A stretch of 64,000 nt of DNA from Pseudarcicella hirudinis (lineage in GTDB: Bacteria; Bacteroidota; Bacteroidia; Cytophagales; Spirosomataceae), in assembly GCF_900115665.1 (NCBI RefSeq), contig NZ_FOXH01000019.1, positions 50,926-114,925 of the forward strand. Direction: 5' to 3'. The notes beneath the pieces are model-generated. The model was not told where the DNA came from. It saw nothing but the letters and a program-made list of their open reading frames with translations, and ran no database searches. Below, piece by piece: positions 9,320-19,184 of this stretch. A program made the position numbers and the translations under genes. Within the stretch, counting starts at the first letter, position 1. Every line of letters begins with the position of its first letter.

Positions 9320-10537
9320 TTATATTTCAGCTGTAACAGCTTTTTTTCTATCGTTAAAGAAGATGATAAATAGAAAGAGCACAACTATTGCAATACCCGC
9401 CGGAACCATCCAGATAGAAGTCCAGTTGTGAATACTTGCCTGGGTAACAGGATCCAAAGTAGTATATTTGTCAAGAACCAGTCCTGAGATTTTTGACCCG
9501 ATTCCCATCCCGATACCATAAGTCGCTAAAGTGATAAGACCCTGTGCTGAGTTTTTGATTTTAGCACCGGCTTTATTGTCTGTATAGATTTGTCCGGTAA
9601 CAAAGAAGAAATCATAACACACTCCATGAAGAATAATAGCCAGATAAAGCATCCATTCTGTAGTGTTAGCATCTCCGTAACCAAAACAGACAAATCTGGT
9701 AATCCATGCCAGCAATCCAATAATCAGCATTTTTTTAACCCCTAATCTGCTGTAAGCCAATGGAATTAAGAGCATGAAAATAACCTCTGAAAATTGACCT
9801 AAGGACATCTTATTTTCTACATTGGTCATATGAGATTCTGTCAGTGAAGGATTCGCCATAGCATAATAAAATGAAAGCGGAATACAAATCAGAACAGATG
9901 AAATAAAGAAAATAAGGAATGAACGGTCTTTAAAAAGAACCAGAGCGTCTAAGCCCAGAATCTGGGAAATACTGACTTTTCCGGTTGCTTTCGGAGGTGT
10001 ATTTGGTAAAAAGAAAGAATAAATACCCCAGATGAAAGAGCTGACCATAGAAATTTTGAAGATAATAACCTGATCTCCCAAACCATAGAATCCGATGATA
10101 TTAGTTACCACAATCCAGGCGATAGTACCAAGTACTCTGATTCCCGGGAATTCTTTTTCCGGGGTCTCCATTTGATTCATGGCAATAGAGCTTGACAGTG
10201 CCAGCGTAGGAGCGAAGCAAAGAGTGTAAGCCAGAATATACCAGAAAAACTCGTTCGGATCAGTTGTCTGAATGAGAAAAAATAAAACAGCGGAACCCAT
10301 TAAGCTTAAAATACCCATTACTTTCTGAGCTGCAAAAAAACGATCTGCAATCATTCCGATAAAGAACGGGGCAATAATAGAAGCAATCGAAAAAGTGGCA
10401 TAGGCATTACCAACGTGATCACCGGAAGCTTTTAAACCTGTTAGAAGATACTTAGACATTTGGCCATACCAGGCTCCCCAGGTAAAAAACTGAAGAAACA
10501 TCATGACCATCAACTGAATTCTTATGGAGATACGCAT
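9320..10537 (-). CDS. MFS permease, nucleoside:H+ symporter type
   Basis: 405 aa and highly hydrophobic, with about 12 membrane segments. The N-terminus (FLQFFTWGAWYGQMSKYL) is the typical opening of NupG/XapB-type nucleoside symporters, which in Bacteroidota are usually next to Gfo/Idh/MocA or sugar-isomerase genes. The second half has GVCYDFFFVTGQIY, also conserved there. Inner membrane. It lies upstream of the Gfo/Idh/MocA gene in the same direction. The real substrate may be a sugar rather than a nucleoside. Confidence 0.85.
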   Translation of the reverse strand: MRISIRIQLMVMMFLQFFTWGAWYGQMSKYLLTGLKASGDHVGNAYATFSIASIIAPFFIGMIADRFFAAQKVMGILSLMGSAVLFFLIQTTDPNEFFWYILAYTLCFAPTLALSSSIAMNQMETPEKEFPGIRVLGTIAWIVVTNIIGFYGLGDQVIIFKISMVSSFIWGIYSFFLPNTPPKATGKVSISQILGLDALVLFKDRSFLIFFISSVLICIPLSFYYAMANPSLTESHMTNVENKMSLGQFSEVIFMLLIPLAYSRLGVKKMLIIGLLAWITRFVCFGYGDANTTEWMLYLAIILHGVCYDFFFVTGQIYTDNKAGAKIKNSAQGLITLATYGIGMGIGSKISGLVLDKYTTLDPVTQASIHNWTSIWMVPAGIAIVVLFLFIIFFNDRKKAVTAEI

Positions 10538-11244
10538 AGATAATGTAAAAGGTTGTTAGATATGAAAAGAGTTAATATGTAAATAATATGTTTGATTATG
10601 CAATTTAGTCTTTCTTGGTTAATCTGTTATCATTGACTAAAGGGTAAAAACGATTAATTAAATGCTTCGGTAACATACTGCGTATTAGCAAAAAGTCTGA
10701 TCTTTTCCGAAGCAGATTCTGCATAATTTATATCAGAAAGTCCGGATTTGAAACCTCAAAAATGTGCTTAGTACAATTTTTATGTGAAGAGCTGTTGTTT
10801 TGCAAAGCATTTTATTGAAAATGTCTGTTTTTTCACAAAACGAGATTGAAAATTGAAGATTACAGAGAAAAAGTATCATTAAAAATATTTTTTCTTTCAA
10901 AAAAATATTTTTTTCGGCAAAACAGGCTTCCGGTAAATCAGTTTTTACAGAAAAATACAATTCTTGTCTTAAATGGGTTTATAATGTAACCTAATGTTTG
11001 TGGAAATTGCTAAAAAATGTCTCAAAATACCCTTTTTTTAAACATAGAAGCAATGTTTGTCTGATATCTAAATGCTTGATTTTCAGTTTTATTTATGCTT
11101 ATTTTGTTTAAAATATCAGGGCAGATACGTTGTCCCAGGAGTAAGCAGATTCTTAAAAAAGTGAAATTTTTAAAACTGACTGAAACAGATATTTTATTCA
11201 TCAACCAAATAATTGTTTTTTCTAGTACATAAATATAGAGTACC
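10538..11244. other. 707-bp AT-rich divergent intergenic region
   Basis: This separates the permease gene (-) from the DUF3592 gene (+). I found no convincing gene. Open frames near 10733-10960 and 11022-11246 on the minus strand are low-complexity and lack family resemblance. No full TAnnTTTG box was located at a sensible distance on either strand. Function of the long spacer is unknown. Confidence 0.5.
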
Positions 11245-11715
11245 ATGGAAAGTGTATTAAGTTCAATTCTTCTTATATCAGGTCGTCCTGCTGCAAATTA
11301 TGCGGGCCCGACACCTGTTTTTATGGTAGTTTTTACAATTATCGCAGTAGCATTATTAGTTGTAGGAGCTTACCTTAGCCAGCGTCGCCGCCAATGGCTT
11401 CAGCATTCTGCTCTTACTCAGGGTAAAATTGTTGAAATGACCAAGCGTTATGCACGGGATGACAATGCGGGTCGTTTCCCGATTTATTTCCCTATTGTAT
11501 CTTTCAATGTAGGAGAAAAAGAATTCAGAACAGAGGCAGAAAAAGGAATGTCAAGTTCAGTTCAGATCGGTCAGCCGATAGAGGTTCGCTATAATCCGGA
11601 AAATCCTTATGAATCAGCATTGGGGACTAAAAATATACCGGTTCCAAAACCAACTATATTTTTCATCCTTGGATTGGTAATGATGTTGAGTTCTATCTTT
11701 TTAATGCAATACTAG
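11245..11715 (+). CDS. DUF3592 membrane protein
   Basis: 156 aa. One transmembrane helix near residues 24-45 is followed by arginines (SQRRRQW), and a second lies at the C-terminus (PTIFFILGLVMMLSSIFLM). Between them is the DUF3592 beta-domain: QGKIVEM, PIYFPIVSFNVGEKEF, then EVRYNPENPYES. This is the usual two-helix form with a soluble domain between. Function unknown. A terminator follows at 11741. Confidence 0.8.
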   Translation: MESVLSSILLISGRPAANYAGPTPVFMVVFTIIAVALLVVGAYLSQRRRQWLQHSALTQGKIVEMTKRYARDDNAGRFPIYFPIVSFNVGEKEFRTEAEKGMSSSVQIGQPIEVRYNPENPYESALGTKNIPVPKPTIFFILGLVMMLSSIFLMQY

Positions 11716-12142
11716 TAAAGAAACAAGACCATAAGACTTTAGCCTTCAATTTCCTTTTTTGAAAATTGAAGGCTTTTTTTATGGCTTTTGAATAAGCATA
11801 GAAATTTTATCTCTGATTATGTTATAACCGGAGCCGGGGTTTTTCCTGTTTTTCAGGAAAGGCAGAAAAATATCACCCACTATGCTGCTGATAGTGACGC
11901 ATACTCTACTTTTCTTTTTGCTATTTAGGCGGAAGCAATAAGGGTCTGTTTAATTTAACTGATAAACAGTTTCGAGAAAGGTAATTGACGTTCAGATCAA
12001 TGAAGAAATAAAATCTCTATACATAGATTCTATTTACTTGTCAATAACAGATTGATATAGGCTATCAATAAATCGGCGGAAAAATAATCCTATAAATGTT
12101 AAAGAAGCGGCAAGATTCAATAGAGATTGGCGGGGAGCAGGA
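11716..12142. other. 427-bp intergenic region
   Basis: It begins with the terminator at 11741-11780. The remaining about 360 bp hold no open frame or repeat that I can support. It lies downstream of both neighbours (a + gene and a - gene), so no promoter is expected. Confidence 0.5.
11741..11780 (+). terminator. Terminator after the DUF3592 gene
   Basis: Arms 11741-11752 and 11763-11774 pair over 12 bp and are followed by a run of seven Ts. Confidence 0.75.
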
Positions 12143-12472
12143 TTAAATTTTGTTCTCTTTCATTAGTAGTCTGTTCTGTAAATCAATAATTTGTCTTTGC
12201 ATGTCTAATACTTCATCCATTTTAATGTTTACAAATCCTGCCTGTTGTTCTTTAGCATTCGGGAGTTTTTGTAAATCACTCTCACCTGTCAGATATGAAA
12301 CTGAAACATCCAAAACTCCGGCTATTCTTGAAAGTTGTGAGTATTTGGCGTCATTACGGTTAAGTATTGCATGAAGAGTAGCTTCGGTAATTTTTGACTG
12401 GATTGCTAGTTGTAAAAGAGTCATATTTCTTTCAGCAATCAGAACCCTGATTCTATCTTCAATTCTCTTCAT
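12143..12472 (-). CDS. XRE-family helix-turn-helix regulator
   Basis: 109 aa. Residues about 8-65 are a Cro/C1-type HTH (LLQLAIQSKITEATLHAIL, then SQLSRIAGVLDVSVSYLTG). The final 40 residues look like a short coiled coil (MDEVLDMQRQIIDLQNRLL), likely for dimerisation. It is divergent from the 86-residue gene at 12802 with a 329 bp spacer. TTATAAG half-sites occur 20 bp upstream of its start and in the spacer. Auto-regulation and control of the divergent gene are inferred. Confidence 0.85.
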   Translation of the reverse strand: MKRIEDRIRVLIAERNMTLLQLAIQSKITEATLHAILNRNDAKYSQLSRIAGVLDVSVSYLTGESDLQKLPNAKEQQAGFVNIKMDEVLDMQRQIIDLQNRLLMKENKI

Positions 12473-12680
12473 AAATATTGTTTTTGATATGTTATAAGTT
12501 ATTGTTTGATGACTGTTTCGGACGAATTTTTAGGTAAAAAATAACAATTTTTCCAATTACGAATCTAATTTACTCAAAAATATGAGAGTTTAATAAATTG
12601 TTGAAAAAAGGTTATGTAATCTAATAAAGCCAATTGGTATTTGTTTTTAGGGTGTTCATCATTTTGATGAAATTTATTCG

Positions 12681-12695
12681 CTTATAAATTATAAG
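12681..12695. promoter_or_regulatory. Operator-like palindrome CTTATAAATTATAAG
   Basis: Seven-bp inverted arms around a central A, 18 bp upstream of the -7 box at 12713. The same half-site TTATAAG recurs at 12492-12498, next to the XRE start codon. The XRE protein is the natural candidate to bind (inference). Confidence 0.4.
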
Positions 12696-12712
12696 TTTTA
12701 CTCATAAAAATA

Positions 12713-12720
12713 TAGTTTTG
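12713..12720 (+). promoter_or_regulatory. Candidate -7 box of the 86-residue gene
   Basis: TAGTTTTG is a full match to TAnnTTTG. The leader to the ATG at 12802 would be about 75 nt. No good -33 element is visible, and the palindrome at 12681-12695 occupies that zone. Confidence 0.4.
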
Positions 12721-12801
12721 TACCTGCCTAGCTTAATTGCCTAACTCCTAAGTAGGTTTAACACAAACTGTTAGACACAAATATATATAAATTAATATAA
12801 T

Positions 12802-13062
12802 ATGCCGCCAAAAGACATTAAAAAAACGGCCGAGATCCTCAAAAGCAGGGTTAAAGAATGTAAAGCCTTTTTACCTAATAACTGGAGACAACGAATAATA
12901 AAGATCGCTCCTGAATACGATAGCTTAAGAGGAGCAAGGCTTATGGACAATGTTTTTAAACTGCGTTCATCAGATCTTAAACTTACAGAATTGATAGAAA
13001 CTATTTCAAAAGAGTATCTTAAACAAGATGAAGAGAAACTTCAGAAAGAGGTAGTAAACTAG
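12802..13062 (+). CDS. Small basic protein of unknown function
   Basis: 86 aa, lysine-rich and predicted helical, with no signal or membrane segment. The central segment (NNWRQRIIKIAPEYDSLRGARLMDNVFKL) resembles small Cytophagales proteins found beside XRE regulators, but I cannot name a family. It is divergent from the XRE gene and ends before a strong terminator. Codon use looks normal. Confidence 0.6.
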   Translation: MPPKDIKKTAEILKSRVKECKAFLPNNWRQRIIKIAPEYDSLRGARLMDNVFKLRSSDLKLTELIETISKEYLKQDEEKLQKEVVN

Positions 13063-13155
13063 CGGTTATCTCCAGAATTTATAGGATTTGTAAATGCATA
13101 CATATTTGTTTATATGTAGTTTTATGCCTGATTTCCGGAAAAATAATTCCGGTTA

Positions 13156-13200
13156 CAAACAAAAAAGGCTCATTTCAACGGAATGAGCCTTTTTTGTTTG
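13156..13200. terminator. Strong bidirectional terminator
   Basis: Perfect 19-bp arms at 13156-13174 and 13182-13200 with a 7-nt loop. The arms carry an A-tract and a matching T-tract. It sits between the convergent genes ending at 13062 and 13227. Confidence 0.85.
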
Positions 13201-13226
13201 TATATTTATCAGCGATTAAATCTTAT

Positions 13227-13766
13227 CTACCAGCCATCATCCGATTTTGGTTTTACATTAGCGGAAGAAGGTTTTTTCCCCGGAGTTTTCTGCGCAGAAG
13301 CAGTTGCAGCTCCGTTACCAACGCCGACTCCTTTGATATTATCTCCCAGATCTGCTTTACTGAATACTCTTGTAACAATTCTCCATTCGTTGCCAAACTT
13401 CAACATACTCAATAAATCAACGTATTTAAAGTCTGCAAATTGTAATTCAACTGTAGCTAATGCTGAAATACCAATATAAGCATAAGATACAATTTTCGTA
13501 GTAGCCTGAACACCTCCTGCCGGAGTTTTAGCAATAAAGTTTCTGACAGGAATGTCATAAAGTCTGCCATTGACAGAGTTTATACTTCTGAGCATCGCTG
13601 TCGGATGAAATGCTTTGTTCAAACGGGATGTATCACCTTTTGTAACACCTTCCAGATAATTGTTGATACACGCCTTCACATTGTCATCTTCAGATTGAGC
13701 ATTAACCGAAAAGGTAAAGCCGGTTAAAGCAAAAAATAAGTATAGTAGTATTTGTTTCGTTTTCAT
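13227..13766 (-). CDS. Secreted NTF2-like (lumazine-binding-type) protein
   Basis: 179 aa from the ATG at 13766. The in-frame ATG at 13775 adds only three residues. Signal peptide to about residue 23 (ends VNA). The body has the NTF2-like pattern of the putative lumazine-binding group: a helical start (DNVKACINNYLEGVTKGDTSRLNKAFHP), then IPVRNFIAKTP and a beta part ending LKFGNEWRIVTRVF. The tail is a low-complexity stretch (GVGNGAATASAQKTPGKKPS). Substrate and role unknown. Confidence 0.75.
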   Translation of the reverse strand: MKTKQILLYLFFALTGFTFSVNAQSEDDNVKACINNYLEGVTKGDTSRLNKAFHPTAMLRSINSVNGRLYDIPVRNFIAKTPAGGVQATTKIVSYAYIGISALATVELQFADFKYVDLLSMLKFGNEWRIVTRVFSKADLGDNIKGVGVGNGAATASAQKTPGKKPSSANVKPKSDDGW

Positions 13767-13925
13767 GATAAACATGGAAAAAGTGGAAGAGGAGATTGGT
13801 TTTGCACGTCTAATTTACAAAAACCTTTCCAGTTGAACGGTTTTTTTGAATATTTTATTGTTCTGTCTCAAACCACCGTTTATTCAGTTACTTTCAGTTT
13901 TCAGCGATAACTCAGAGAATGACAG

Positions 13926-15158
13926 TTATTCACTATCCAACTCATTTGGTAATGATTCTCCGGACATGAAATACCAGGCTTTTTCAGGATAAAGAATTGA
14001 CTGAGCTACCTTAATTCGGCCAAGGTAATGACTTGCTACATTTCCCAGTACGATGATAGCGCTATTATCACGATGATTGTGAAGGTAATAGTTTTTGAAT
14101 CCGTGCCACCATCCAGTATGGAAAGTAAGCCATGAGCCATCATCCATCAGTTGCAGGCGCCAGCCAAATCCATAATTTTTGGTAATAAGATTTCTGAAAG
14201 AATGAGCCGGCTGAAATGCATCGTCCAAAGTACTGAGTTTTACCAGCTTTTCACTATTTAATGCCATATCCCATTTATAAAGGTCTTCAACAGTAGAATA
14301 AACACCTTTGTCGCCCACTGCTCCGTCGAGATGATCAAATGGAACCTGCCAGTAACCTCTTCTTCTTGGTGAATATCCGACTGCGGCACCTGCCACCTGT
14401 TCAGGATGCATCGGGTCATAGATGAAGGAATGGGTCATTCCGGCCGGTTCGAATAAGTTTTTTCTGGCATACTGCCTGAAATTCATACCGGATAGTTTTT
14501 CAACAATATAAGCCAGCAATACATAATTTGAATTATTGTAATTGAACCTTGAATTCGGGAGGTAATTGATTCCGGGTCTGTATCTGGCAAAAAGATCCAC
14601 AACTTCCTGGTTAGTAATGGGATTTTTTTTGTTAAAAACCCTGTCAAGCGCATAAATATAATTCGGTATTCCTGAAGAATGTGTCAGCAGACTCCGGATG
14701 GTAATACTTGAATCATAGGGGAAATTCGGAATGTGTTTCCAGACGGGATCATCATAATTAAGTAACCCTTTTTCCTTTAACTGCATAATTGCGACTGCTG
14801 TAAATTGTTTGGAAACAGAAGCTAACTGAAATGGAGTATCAACCGAAAGAGAATCTCTATGAGAAAAATTGGCAAAACCGAAGGCTCCTTTGTAAATGAT
14901 TTTACCGAATTGTGATACAAGTACAACCCCGTTAAATCCACCTGTTCTATGAAGCTTTTTGAAAAAAGTATCAAGTTTTGCAGCTTTTCGTGCTGCAACT
15001 TTTGGATCAAATAAGTTATTAAGACTGTCATTTCTGACATCGACCGGTCCGGTAGGAATATCCGACAGGCTTTTTTGCTGGTGTGAACATGATATGATGC
15101 CTAAGAAGAACAAAAATGTAGTGGCGGAAACAAATTTCGTTATTTGCAAAATCTTCAC
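13926..15158 (-). CDS. Beta-lactamase-family serine hydrolase, lipoprotein
   Basis: 410 aa. A lipobox ends at Cys24 (GIISC). The serine-hydrolase triad motifs are all present: Ser114-Val-Ser-Lys117, Tyr207-Asn-Asn209, and a His-Thr-Gly motif (TFHTGWWHGF) in place of KTG. This is the class C/D-peptidase/esterase fold. The substrate could be a peptidoglycan stem peptide, a D-amino-acid peptide or an ester. It stands alone on the minus strand with a terminator on the far side of the Nudix gene. Antibiotic hydrolysis is not implied. Confidence 0.85.
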   Translation of the reverse strand: MKILQITKFVSATTFLFFLGIISCSHQQKSLSDIPTGPVDVRNDSLNNLFDPKVAARKAAKLDTFFKKLHRTGGFNGVVLVSQFGKIIYKGAFGFANFSHRDSLSVDTPFQLASVSKQFTAVAIMQLKEKGLLNYDDPVWKHIPNFPYDSSITIRSLLTHSSGIPNYIYALDRVFNKKNPITNQEVVDLFARYRPGINYLPNSRFNYNNSNYVLLAYIVEKLSGMNFRQYARKNLFEPAGMTHSFIYDPMHPEQVAGAAVGYSPRRRGYWQVPFDHLDGAVGDKGVYSTVEDLYKWDMALNSEKLVKLSTLDDAFQPAHSFRNLITKNYGFGWRLQLMDDGSWLTFHTGWWHGFKNYYLHNHRDNSAIIVLGNVASHYLGRIKVAQSILYPEKAWYFMSGESLPNELDSE

Positions 15159-15274
15159 AAGTGTGTCAAATTAAAGTAACAAGCAATTTTTATCAGCCCG
15201 CAAGATACAATCTGAAGTTTGATTAAGCCAATTTTCAGAAAAAATTGTAAATCTTACCGGTTGATTTATAACGA

Positions 15275-15321
15275 AAAAAAGGGTTGAAATTGCGGAACCC
15301 CATCAATTTCAACCCTTTTTT
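15275..15321 (-). terminator. Terminator after the Nudix gene
   Basis: Perfect 18-bp arms at 15275-15292 and 15304-15321 with an 11-nt loop. Both outer ends carry a T-run in their own direction. It lies between the Nudix stop at 15340 and the serine-hydrolase start at 15158. Confidence 0.8.
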
Positions 15322-15339
15322 GAGTGTATTTTTATTCCT

Positions 15340-15966
15340 TTAATCCAGAATAACTTCTTTTGCAGGATTTTTATGAAATTCAAACATTAATTCAAGCTGA
15401 GAAAAAGTATTTCTGACTTCAGAAAGAGGAGGGAGCTCTTCCAGACCAAAATAGGCAATCTCACTGGTCTCGTTTGTTTCCCGGGAGATTTCTCCACCGG
15501 TTTTTTTGCAAAGAACAAAGAATTTATAAACATACCATGGTTCCGGCGGATGCGGATGACACTTTTTATCTAAAACAGCCAGTAATCTTTCAACTGTTAC
15601 TTCAAGACCCGTTTCTTCCATCACTTCTTTCACAGCCACTTCTGAAGGAGTATGTCCTATATCAGCCCAGCCTCCGGGCAGAGCCCAGCGACCATCAATT
15701 TTCTCTTTAACCATTAAAATCTTATGGTCATCATTGAAAATAACAGCACGAATATCTGATTTCGGGGTTTGATAGCCGAATCTCTCCGTAAATAAAGGTG
15801 CGATTTTTTCAATAGGTTCTTCGGTAAGTCTGTGAAGAATATCAACACTTATCTCAGAGATTTCCTGATAACGTTCCAGGTCATATCCACTTTGAGAATA
15901 AGCCAGTCCTGCCTGAGCGAGTGCCTGCAGGCGTTTTGCGATAGATAACCAATCTGTGTTGTTCAT
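15340..15966 (-). CDS. Nudix hydrolase with N-terminal Nudix_N-type domain
   Basis: 208 aa. The first about 60 residues form the small helical domain that often precedes this Nudix branch (WLSIAKRLQALAQAGLAY). The Nudix box lies at GGWADIGHTPSEVAV-KEVMEETGL. The usual first glutamate of the Gx5E part is His here and the Arg of RE is Lys, while the metal-binding Glu pair in MEETG is intact. In this subfamily the first Glu is often replaced, so activity is likely retained. Substrate is a nucleoside-diphosphate compound, not identifiable. Head of a short minus transcript ending at the terminator 15275-15321. Confidence 0.85.
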   Translation of the reverse strand: MNNTDWLSIAKRLQALAQAGLAYSQSGYDLERYQEISEISVDILHRLTEEPIEKIAPLFTERFGYQTPKSDIRAVIFNDDHKILMVKEKIDGRWALPGGWADIGHTPSEVAVKEVMEETGLEVTVERLLAVLDKKCHPHPPEPWYVYKFFVLCKKTGGEISRETNETSEIAYFGLEELPPLSEVRNTFSQLELMFEFHKNPAKEVILD

Positions 15967-16013
15967 TAAAGAAAAAGGATAATCAGATTATGAGGAGGTA
16001 ATATGAAAAAGAG

Positions 16014-16046
16014 AACCGGATAAGAATTCCTTAATTCTATCCGGTT
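16014..16046 (-). terminator. Terminator after the M1 aminopeptidase gene
   Basis: Arms 16014-16028 and 16033-16046 pair over 14 bp with one bulged base. In the minus direction a T-rich run follows. Confidence 0.65.
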
Positions 16047-16069
16047 TCCCGTTGAGACTTTTTCTGAGA

Positions 16070-18028
16070 TTAATTCGATTTTGGCGCCTTGTAATTCAAA
16101 GGTTTCCAGGTATTATTCTTGGAATTGATGTCAGGAAGAACATGATCCGGGTCAATGCTTACAGATTTAATCGGACTTGTTGAATTCACTTTGAATGTCC
16201 AGGAAGCACCTCTTTGCCATATTTCTACCGGAAGAGAGACTCTTTCTTTATTGCCACCGACATACTCTACATCTACCGTTACAGGCATGGCAAGTTTTTC
16301 AAGGTTTTCGATAGTAATTAATGCACCTTTTGAAGGATCCTGTTCAATGTAAACAACATCTTTCACAGATTGATCAAGTTTCCAGGTTTCATAGAACCAC
16401 CCTTTCCAGAACCATCCTAAATCCTCACCTGCTGCATCTTCAATGGTTTTGAAAAAATCATATGGGGTTGGATGTTTAAATGCCCAGCGATTGATATAGG
16501 TTCTGAAAGCATAGTCAAAACGCTCGGGTCCTAAAATCTGTTCACGAAGTAATTTAAGGCCGACACCTGGTTTATAATAAGCTTCATATCCCAGACCGTT
16601 TGCCTGAATTGCATCAGGAATATTCATAATCGGCTCAGCAGATTCACGGAAAAGTTGTTTGGCCATTTGATGCATATCCATTTTACCGCCTTTGTACTCT
16701 CCGGAATTGAAATTATCGGTCGAATAGAAATTGATAAATGTATTAAAACCTTCATCCATCCAGGCAAATTTACGCTCATTACTTCCTACAATCATCGGGA
16801 ACCAGTTATGACCAAACTCATGGTCTGTCACTCCCCAAAGGGCATCGGTCTGATCTCCGGATCCGCAGAATACGATTCCCGGATATTCCATTCCGCTGAC
16901 AATGCCGGCTACATTGGTTGCTACAGGATAAGTATATTCATAAAGCCATTTAGAATAGTATTCGATTGCTCCTTTTACATATTCCGTAGAACGGCCCCAT
17001 GCTTTTTGTCCATCTGATTCAGCAGGATACGCAGACATAGCCAATGATTTTTTCCCGCTTGGTAAATTGATTTTTGCTGCATCAATGATAAAAGCCTTCG
17101 AAGTGGCAAAGGCAACATCACGGGCATTTTGACAACGGAATTTCCAGGTCAGTCTTCCTTCTTTTTTCGGTCTTGAATTCGGATCAGTTACTTCGTCTTT
17201 ACTTCTGATAATAACTGTTTTATCGCTGTTGGCAGCCTGGGCAAATCTTTTTACCTGTTCTGCTGTATATACTTCAGGTTGATTAAGCAATTCTCCGGAA
17301 CCTACTACTATGTGAGAAGCAGGGACATTGACAGTATATTCAAAATTTCCGTATTCGAGATAAAATTCTCCCGCTCCAAGATAAGGCAAAACATTCCAGC
17401 CTTCAATGTCATCATACACGCAAACACGGGGATACCATTGTGCCATTTCATAAATTACGCCATTTGTCGTTTCTTTATAACCCATTCTGTCAGAGCCATA
17501 TTTGGGAATTTTAAATGAATAGACAATTTTGATTTTAGCAATTCCTGTTTTTTCTGGCAAAGGCTGAGAAAGCTTGAGCTGCATTCTGGTATCTGTTACA
17601 TAGAAATCAACGTTTTTACCATCAACTGTAACAGATTTAATATCATAACCTCCCTCAAAACCCGTATTTCCGAAACGTCCGCCCAGAACAGAAGTTGTAG
17701 CACCCCCGCGGGATTTTGAATTAAATTGATTCTGATCTAACTGAAGCCATAGGAACGGTAATTTATCCGGAGAGAAATTTTTATAAGTAATCTCCACATC
17801 TCCTGATACTTCGTTTTTCTCGTCGTCCAGACTTACATTGATTTTGTAATCAGCTGCATTTTGCCAGTAAGCTGCACCCGGAGCACCACTGCCACTGCGT
17901 GAGGGTGATGGATTTCCATAATTAAATAATGGATTAAATAAATCGTACTGACTGTAATTTGATTTTGTTTGTGCCTGAGATTCAGAGATTGTCAATAAAG
18001 CAGCAAAACCTAAAAGGAGTTTTTTCAT
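16070..18028 (-). CDS. M1-family zinc metallopeptidase, secreted
   Basis: 652 aa. Signal peptide to about residue 20 (ends SQAQ). The M1 zinc motif is His403-Glu404-Phe-Gly-His407 with the third ligand Glu426 at the classical 18-residue spacing. The substrate-binding GMEYPG motif is at 379-384. The N-terminal half is the M1 beta-sandwich domain. Most likely a periplasmic or surface aminopeptidase. No type IX C-terminal signal was recognised. The gene stands between two terminators. Confidence 0.9.
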   Translation of the reverse strand: MKKLLLGFAALLTISESQAQTKSNYSQYDLFNPLFNYGNPSPSRSGSGAPGAAYWQNAADYKINVSLDDEKNEVSGDVEITYKNFSPDKLPFLWLQLDQNQFNSKSRGGATTSVLGGRFGNTGFEGGYDIKSVTVDGKNVDFYVTDTRMQLKLSQPLPEKTGIAKIKIVYSFKIPKYGSDRMGYKETTNGVIYEMAQWYPRVCVYDDIEGWNVLPYLGAGEFYLEYGNFEYTVNVPASHIVVGSGELLNQPEVYTAEQVKRFAQAANSDKTVIIRSKDEVTDPNSRPKKEGRLTWKFRCQNARDVAFATSKAFIIDAAKINLPSGKKSLAMSAYPAESDGQKAWGRSTEYVKGAIEYYSKWLYEYTYPVATNVAGIVSGMEYPGIVFCGSGDQTDALWGVTDHEFGHNWFPMIVGSNERKFAWMDEGFNTFINFYSTDNFNSGEYKGGKMDMHQMAKQLFRESAEPIMNIPDAIQANGLGYEAYYKPGVGLKLLREQILGPERFDYAFRTYINRWAFKHPTPYDFFKTIEDAAGEDLGWFWKGWFYETWKLDQSVKDVVYIEQDPSKGALITIENLEKLAMPVTVDVEYVGGNKERVSLPVEIWQRGASWTFKVNSTSPIKSVSIDPDHVLPDINSKNNTWKPLNYKAPKSN

Positions 18029-18083
18029 GTTGATTTAGTTAGTGATTTCGAAAAGGGCTAGAACCCATATTTAGTTGTTGATT

Positions 18084-19073
18084 TTAATATTGTTTCTTAA
18101 GAAGAATGTGCTGAATGATTTTCTCAGCATGTACCCTGGAATTTTCAATAAAGAGTGAATGTGTATCCATTCCGCCGCAGATTACACCTGCAAGATAAAC
18201 GTTCTCCAGATTTGTTTCTTGTGTTTCTTCACTATAAGTTGGTTTCATTATTTCGTCTTCTGCCAGAGAAACCCCCGATTTTCTGAGAAAATCCAGATCA
18301 GGCTGATAACCGGTCATGGCAATGACATAGTCGTTCGAAATAGTTATAATTCCTTCCGGGGTTTTGATATCTACCTCATTTTCCCGTATTTCGGTTATTT
18401 CTGAATTAAAAAAGGCTTTTATCGATCCTTCTTTGATGCGGTTTTCGATATCCGGTTTGGCCCAGTACTTTACTCTTCGGCCGATCTCACTGCCTCTTAT
18501 CACCATCGTTACGTCAGAGCCCTTTCTCCATGTTTCAAGAGCTGCATCTACTGAAGAATTATTGGCACCAACTACCAATACTTTCTGGAAAGCGTAAAAA
18601 TGAGGGTCTTTATAATAATGTGTTACTTTGGGAAGACTTTCTCCGGGCACATTCATATTGAAAGGTATGTCATAAAAACCTGTCGCAATTACTATATTTT
18701 TAGCAGTATATTCAGTTTTTAAAGTCTGAACCAGATAGGATTGCCAATTTTCTCCGGGCAGAGATTTTATACCTGTTACTTCTTCAAATAGATTTACCTG
18801 TAGTTTTTGGTGAATAGCTACCCTCCGGTAATATTCCAATGCCTCGGAGCGTGTAGGTTTGGCATTGTTTGAAACAAAGGGTACATTACCAATCTCAAGT
18901 CGTTCAGAGGTACTGAAAAATGTCATATTGATCGGATAATTGTATAAAGAATTGACTAAACAGCCTTTCTCTAAAATAACATAATCCAATCCTGCTTTTT
19001 GGGCTTCTAAACCGCAGGCCAGCCCGATAGGACCACCTCCGATTATGATTAATTCAAAATCCTTTTTTTCCAT
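18084..19073 (-). CDS. ypdA: YpdA-type putative bacillithiol disulfide reductase
   Basis: 329 aa from the ATG at 19073, which puts the FAD motif IIIGGGPIGLAC at residue 8. An upstream in-frame ATG at 19139 would run through the terminator hairpin and is less likely. A second dinucleotide motif is VVGANNSSVDAALE (NADPH), and the C-terminus has YLAGVICGG. This is the flavin disulfide-reductase family without a CxxC, as in YpdA, which reduces bacillithiol disulfide. Presence of bacillithiol synthesis in this genome is not shown here. Confidence 0.85.
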   Translation of the reverse strand: MEKKDFELIIIGGGPIGLACGLEAQKAGLDYVILEKGCLVNSLYNYPINMTFFSTSERLEIGNVPFVSNNAKPTRSEALEYYRRVAIHQKLQVNLFEEVTGIKSLPGENWQSYLVQTLKTEYTAKNIVIATGFYDIPFNMNVPGESLPKVTHYYKDPHFYAFQKVLVVGANNSSVDAALETWRKGSDVTMVIRGSEIGRRVKYWAKPDIENRIKEGSIKAFFNSEITEIRENEVDIKTPEGIITISNDYVIAMTGYQPDLDFLRKSGVSLAEDEIMKPTYSEETQETNLENVYLAGVICGGMDTHSLFIENSRVHAEKIIQHILLKKQY

Positions 19074-19096
19074 AATTATGGTAACAAAAATACTAT

Positions 19097-19126
19097 AAAA
19101 AAAATCCCAACCAAAAGGTAGGGATT
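19097..19126 (-). terminator. Terminator after the acyl-CoA dehydrogenase gene
   Basis: Arms 19103-19112 and 19117-19126 pair with one T-T mismatch around a 4 nt loop. A run of eight Ts follows in the minus direction. Confidence 0.7.
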
Positions 19127-19184
19127 CTTGTTTGTTCAATGAAAGTGTAAGCGTGTATCTTTTATTCCCTGCCGGTTTCTTTTC

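Larger units (their letters stand above)
12473..12801. other. 329-bp divergent promoter region
   Basis: AT-rich spacer between the XRE gene and the 86-residue gene. It carries a TTATAAG half-site at 12492-12498, a perfect 15-bp palindrome at 12681-12695 and a -7 box at 12713-12720, listed separately. Confidence 0.5.

Noticed and set aside
10733..11246. Minus-strand open frames of 75 and 74 codons in the long gap
   Set aside because: Composition is low-complexity AT, there is no family-like pattern, and no start signal could be placed.
14449..14460. GGTTCGAAT-like bases that resemble a tRNA T-loop
   Set aside because: They lie inside the serine-hydrolase gene and no cloverleaf can be formed around them.
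13926..15158. Antibiotic-degrading beta-lactamase
   Set aside because: The third motif is HTG not KTG and the protein is a lipoprotein of the broad serine-hydrolase family. Resistance is not supported.
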